Below the pieces are notes generated by a model that was not told the origin of the DNA, ran no database searches, and saw only the letters and a program-made list of their open reading frames with translations. Both the position numbers and the translations under genes were made by a program. 8,631 nucleotides of DNA from an uncultured Thermoguttaceae bacterium (lineage in GTDB: Bacteria > Planctomycetota > Planctomycetia > Pirellulales > Thermoguttaceae): positions 1 to 8,631 of the forward strand of contig CAKVCP010000094.1 in NCBI GenBank assembly GCA_934725735.1. The letters run 5' to 3'. The stretch's first letter is position 1. Every line of letters starts with the position of its first letter. Shown in pieces: positions 7,147-8,631 of the stretch.

Positions 7147-7173
7147 TTGCGTTAATCGCGCAGACGATAGACT
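7147..7173 (+). promoter_or_regulatory. weak candidate promoter of pfkA
   Basis: TTGCGT at 7147-7152 lies 15 bases before TAGACT at 7168-7173. The spacing is short and the -10 box is mediocre. If used, transcription would start within the hairpin at 7180-7197, which weakens the case. Readthrough from the lipoprotein gene is the alternative source of pfkA mRNA. Confidence 0.2.
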
Positions 7174-7179
7174 GAAGAG

Positions 7180-7200
7180 ACGGGGGAACGCTCCCGTTTT
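7180..7200 (+). terminator. possible weak terminator or leader hairpin before pfkA
   Basis: ACGGGGG at 7180-7186 pairs with CTCCCGT at 7191-7197 (one G-T wobble) around AACG. Only four T follow before an A. It lies 68 bases after the lipoprotein stop and 32 bases before the pfkA ATG, so it may end the upstream transcript incompletely. Confidence 0.42.
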
Positions 7201-7231
7201 ATTACGATATTTTTCATCGGAGAGTAGTAAA

Positions 7232-8230
7232 ATGAAGATTGGCGTGTTGTGCAGCGGTGGCGACGCACCTGGTATGAACCCCTGTTTGCGCGCGATCGTT
7301 CGCGCAGGTGAAAAGTACGGAGACGTCATTGTCGGCATTCGACATGGATATCAAGGAATCTTTGACGAAGATATCTGGGGCGGAATGGACGAGGACGGCA
7401 AGGATCATAAGCTTAACCCGCGCGAAGTCTCGGGCCTTACGAATCGCGGCGGCGCGTTTTTGAATAGCAGTCGTTGTATGCGTATGCATGAAGAAGAGGG
7501 ACAAAAGCAGGCGGCGGAAATCTTGACGCGGCACGGCTTCGACGCTCTGATCACGATCGGCGGCAACGGCACCTTGTCCGGCGCTCTCGCTTTAGGTTCC
7601 TTCTGGAAAGGACAGGTCGTCGGACTCCCGGGAACGATCGACAACGATTTGCTCGGTTCAGATTACACGATCGGTTTCCAAACGGCGACTCAAACTGGCG
7701 TGGAAGCGGTTGATAAGCTTCGCGATACCGCCGGTAGTCACGACATGATGTTCCTCGTCGAAGTGATGGGGCGTCATTGCGGCGACCTTGCCGCGTATAT
7801 CGCGCTAGCGGGCGGTTGCGAACTTGTGGCGACCCCCGAGGTTAAGACAGACGTCGAGGATATAGTGCGTCGTCTTCGTCGCTTCAAGGCGATGGGCAAG
7901 CGTTCGCTCCTCATGGTCGTCGCGGAAGGGGACGATTTCGGCGGCGCCAACGCGCTTCTTAACGCTCTCAAAGACGCGGGCGCTCCTTACGAAATGCGTT
8001 CGGTCGTTTTGGGACACGTGCAACGCGGCGGAACTCCCGTGCCTGGCGACCGTATCCTGGCGACGCGTCTTGGTTGCTTTGCCGTCGACGCGATCCACCA
8101 AGGAGCGACGGGGGTTATGGCGGGGGAACTCTCCGGGCAGCTCATTTTGTCCCCCTTCGAAAACGTGATCGTCGGACGCAGAAGCGGCGCCGTTCAGGTG
8201 ACGAACCTCATCGATCGTATTTCCGTCTGA
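7232..8230 (+). CDS. pfkA: 6-phosphofructokinase, ATP-type by motif, with altered active-site residues
   Basis: This enzyme phosphorylates fructose 6-phosphate to the 1,6-bisphosphate in glycolysis. The 332-aa protein aligns along its length with E. coli PfkA (320 aa). It has GVLCSGGDAPGMN at 4-16, Arg81 (E. coli R72), PGTIDND with catalytic-base Asp137 (D127), VEVMGR with Arg181 (R171), Glu232 (E222), and LGHVQRGG with His262 and Arg265. Gly113 in GGNG and Gly134 in PGTIDND are the residues typical of ATP-dependent rather than PPi-dependent enzymes. Several effector-site residues of the E. coli enzyme are kept (Arg20, Arg24, Arg164, Lys223 by alignment), so allosteric control is possible. 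Two oddities: Asn112 replaces the Mg-binding Asp103, and Met172 replaces Arg162, which contacts the sugar phosphate across the subunit interface. Phosphoryl donor and activity are therefore less certain. GGAG at 7219-7222 supports the ATG. Confidence 0.88.
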   Translation: MKIGVLCSGGDAPGMNPCLRAIVRAGEKYGDVIVGIRHGYQGIFDEDIWGGMDEDGKDHKLNPREVSGLTNRGGAFLNSSRCMRMHEEEGQKQAAEILTRHGFDALITIGGNGTLSGALALGSFWKGQVVGLPGTIDNDLLGSDYTIGFQTATQTGVEAVDKLRDTAGSHDMMFLVEVMGRHCGDLAAYIALAGGCELVATPEVKTDVEDIVRRLRRFKAMGKRSLLMVVAEGDDFGGANALLNALKDAGAPYEMRSVVLGHVQRGGTPVPGDRILATRLGCFAVDAIHQGATGVMAGELSGQLILSPFENVIVGRRSGAVQVTNLIDRISV

Positions 8231-8255
8231 TTCTTCAAGACGGCGTTTGTTGAAA

Positions 8256-8292
8256 TAAAAAAGACCCCGGCGTTTGACGTCGGGGTTTTTTA
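8256..8292. terminator. bidirectional terminator downstream of pfkA
   Basis: ACCCCGGCGT at 8264-8273 pairs with ACGTCGGGGT at 8277-8286 (one G-T) around a three-base loop. Six T follow at 8286-8291. On the other strand an A-run at 8257-8262 provides T residues, so the same stem could stop transcription arriving from infA. It starts about 34 bases after the pfkA stop. Confidence 0.9.
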
Positions 8293-8311
8293 TTGAGTGG
8301 ACTAGGAAATT

Positions 8312-8347
8312 AAAAAAGTCCTAAGTTCTGTTATAAACTTGGGACTT
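8312..8347 (-). terminator. intrinsic terminator of infA
   Basis: AAGTCCTAAGTT at 8316-8327 pairs with AACTTGGGACTT at 8336-8347, giving 12 pairs with one G-T and an eight-base loop. Read on the minus strand, the stem is followed by a T-run (A-run at 8312-8317 on the plus strand). It lies 27 bases beyond the infA stop. The lack of a T-run on the plus side marks it as specific to infA. Confidence 0.82.
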
Positions 8348-8374
8348 GGGAAGATGGGATGCTTTTCCGCGAAA

Positions 8375-8611
8375 TCAACGTTCACGGAAACTGATTCGAC
8401 CATGATTGAGATCGTAAGGAGTGACTTCAACTCGAACTCGATCGCCGGGAACGACGCGAATCTTATAACGACGCATCTTTCCAGCGAGAGTGCACTGAAC
8501 CGTGTGATCCATGTCGTCGACCTTCACGAGAAACGCCCCGCGCACTTCTTCCGTCACTGTGCCTTTGAGTTCAATCGGTTCTTCTTTTGGTTTCTGTGGT
8601 TGCTTTGGCAA
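8375..8611 (-). CDS. infA: translation initiation factor IF-1
   Basis: IF-1 binds the ribosomal A site of the 30S subunit during initiation. The 78-aa protein is a single S1/OB-fold domain: IELKGTVTEEVRGAFLVKV, then TLAGKMRRYKIRVVPGDRV, then VTPYDLNHGRISFRER at the C-terminus. All of these track bacterial IF-1 closely. A short PQKPKEEP extension precedes the domain, making it slightly longer than the usual 72 aa. The start is a TTG (CAA at 8609-8611 on the plus strand). AAGGAAG lies six bases upstream on the minus strand, and no in-frame ATG occurs before the middle of the domain. The gene is convergent with pfkA; its promoter lies outside the window. Confidence 0.95.
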   Translation of the reverse strand: MPKQPQKPKEEPIELKGTVTEEVRGAFLVKVDDMDHTVQCTLAGKMRRYKIRVVPGDRVRVEVTPYDLNHGRISFRER

Positions 8612-8631
8612 ATTCTGCTTCCTTATGTTGA

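Overview
The window reads as a chromosomal segment of a member of the Planctomycetota. The strongest taxonomic signal is the first gene, a secreted, very cysteine-rich protein made of 'YTV' repeats, a family described mainly from planctomycetes such as Rhodopirellula. A FlgI-like lipoprotein and an orphan ParA fit the same picture. No phage, transposon, CRISPR array, tRNA or rRNA was seen. This is mostly an ordinary housekeeping region with one lineage-specific surface protein and one unusual lipoprotein.

Layout: (1) 131-2149 (+), a YTV-repeat envelope protein of 672 aa with a signal peptide and about 53 cysteines, closed by a strong hairpin terminator at 2176-2213. (2) 2338-3598 (+), a likely two-gene unit: a ParA/Soj-type ATPase followed by QueF, the preQ0 reductase of queuosine synthesis, with a sigma70-like promoter at 2228-2256. 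(3) 3827-5017 (+), a class I PLP aminotransferase of the aspartate aminotransferase type, with a clear extended -10 promoter, a leader of about 130 nt and a terminator at 5042-5066. (4) 5174-7111 (+), a 645-aa lipoprotein whose N-terminal half resembles the flagellar P-ring protein FlgI and whose middle looks like HEAT-type helical repeats. (5) 7232-8230 (+), an ATP-type 6-phosphofructokinase with two unusual active-site positions. (6) 8375-8611 (-), translation initiation factor IF-1 with a TTG start, convergent with the phosphofructokinase gene. Two back-to-back hairpin terminators separate these last two genes.

The genes do not form one pathway. Each block has its own promoter and/or terminator, so the order looks like a series of independent one- or two-gene units. 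The points most worth a second look are the two-part 90-bp-periodic architecture of the YTV protein, the FlgI-like fold in a lipoprotein with no flagellar neighbours, the Asn and Met substitutions in the phosphofructokinase active site, and the long leader of the aminotransferase gene. I found no convincing wholly new multi-gene system here. No gap longer than 300 bases lacks a gene; the longest, 3599-3826, carries a promoter, a hairpin and a possible short upstream ORF.
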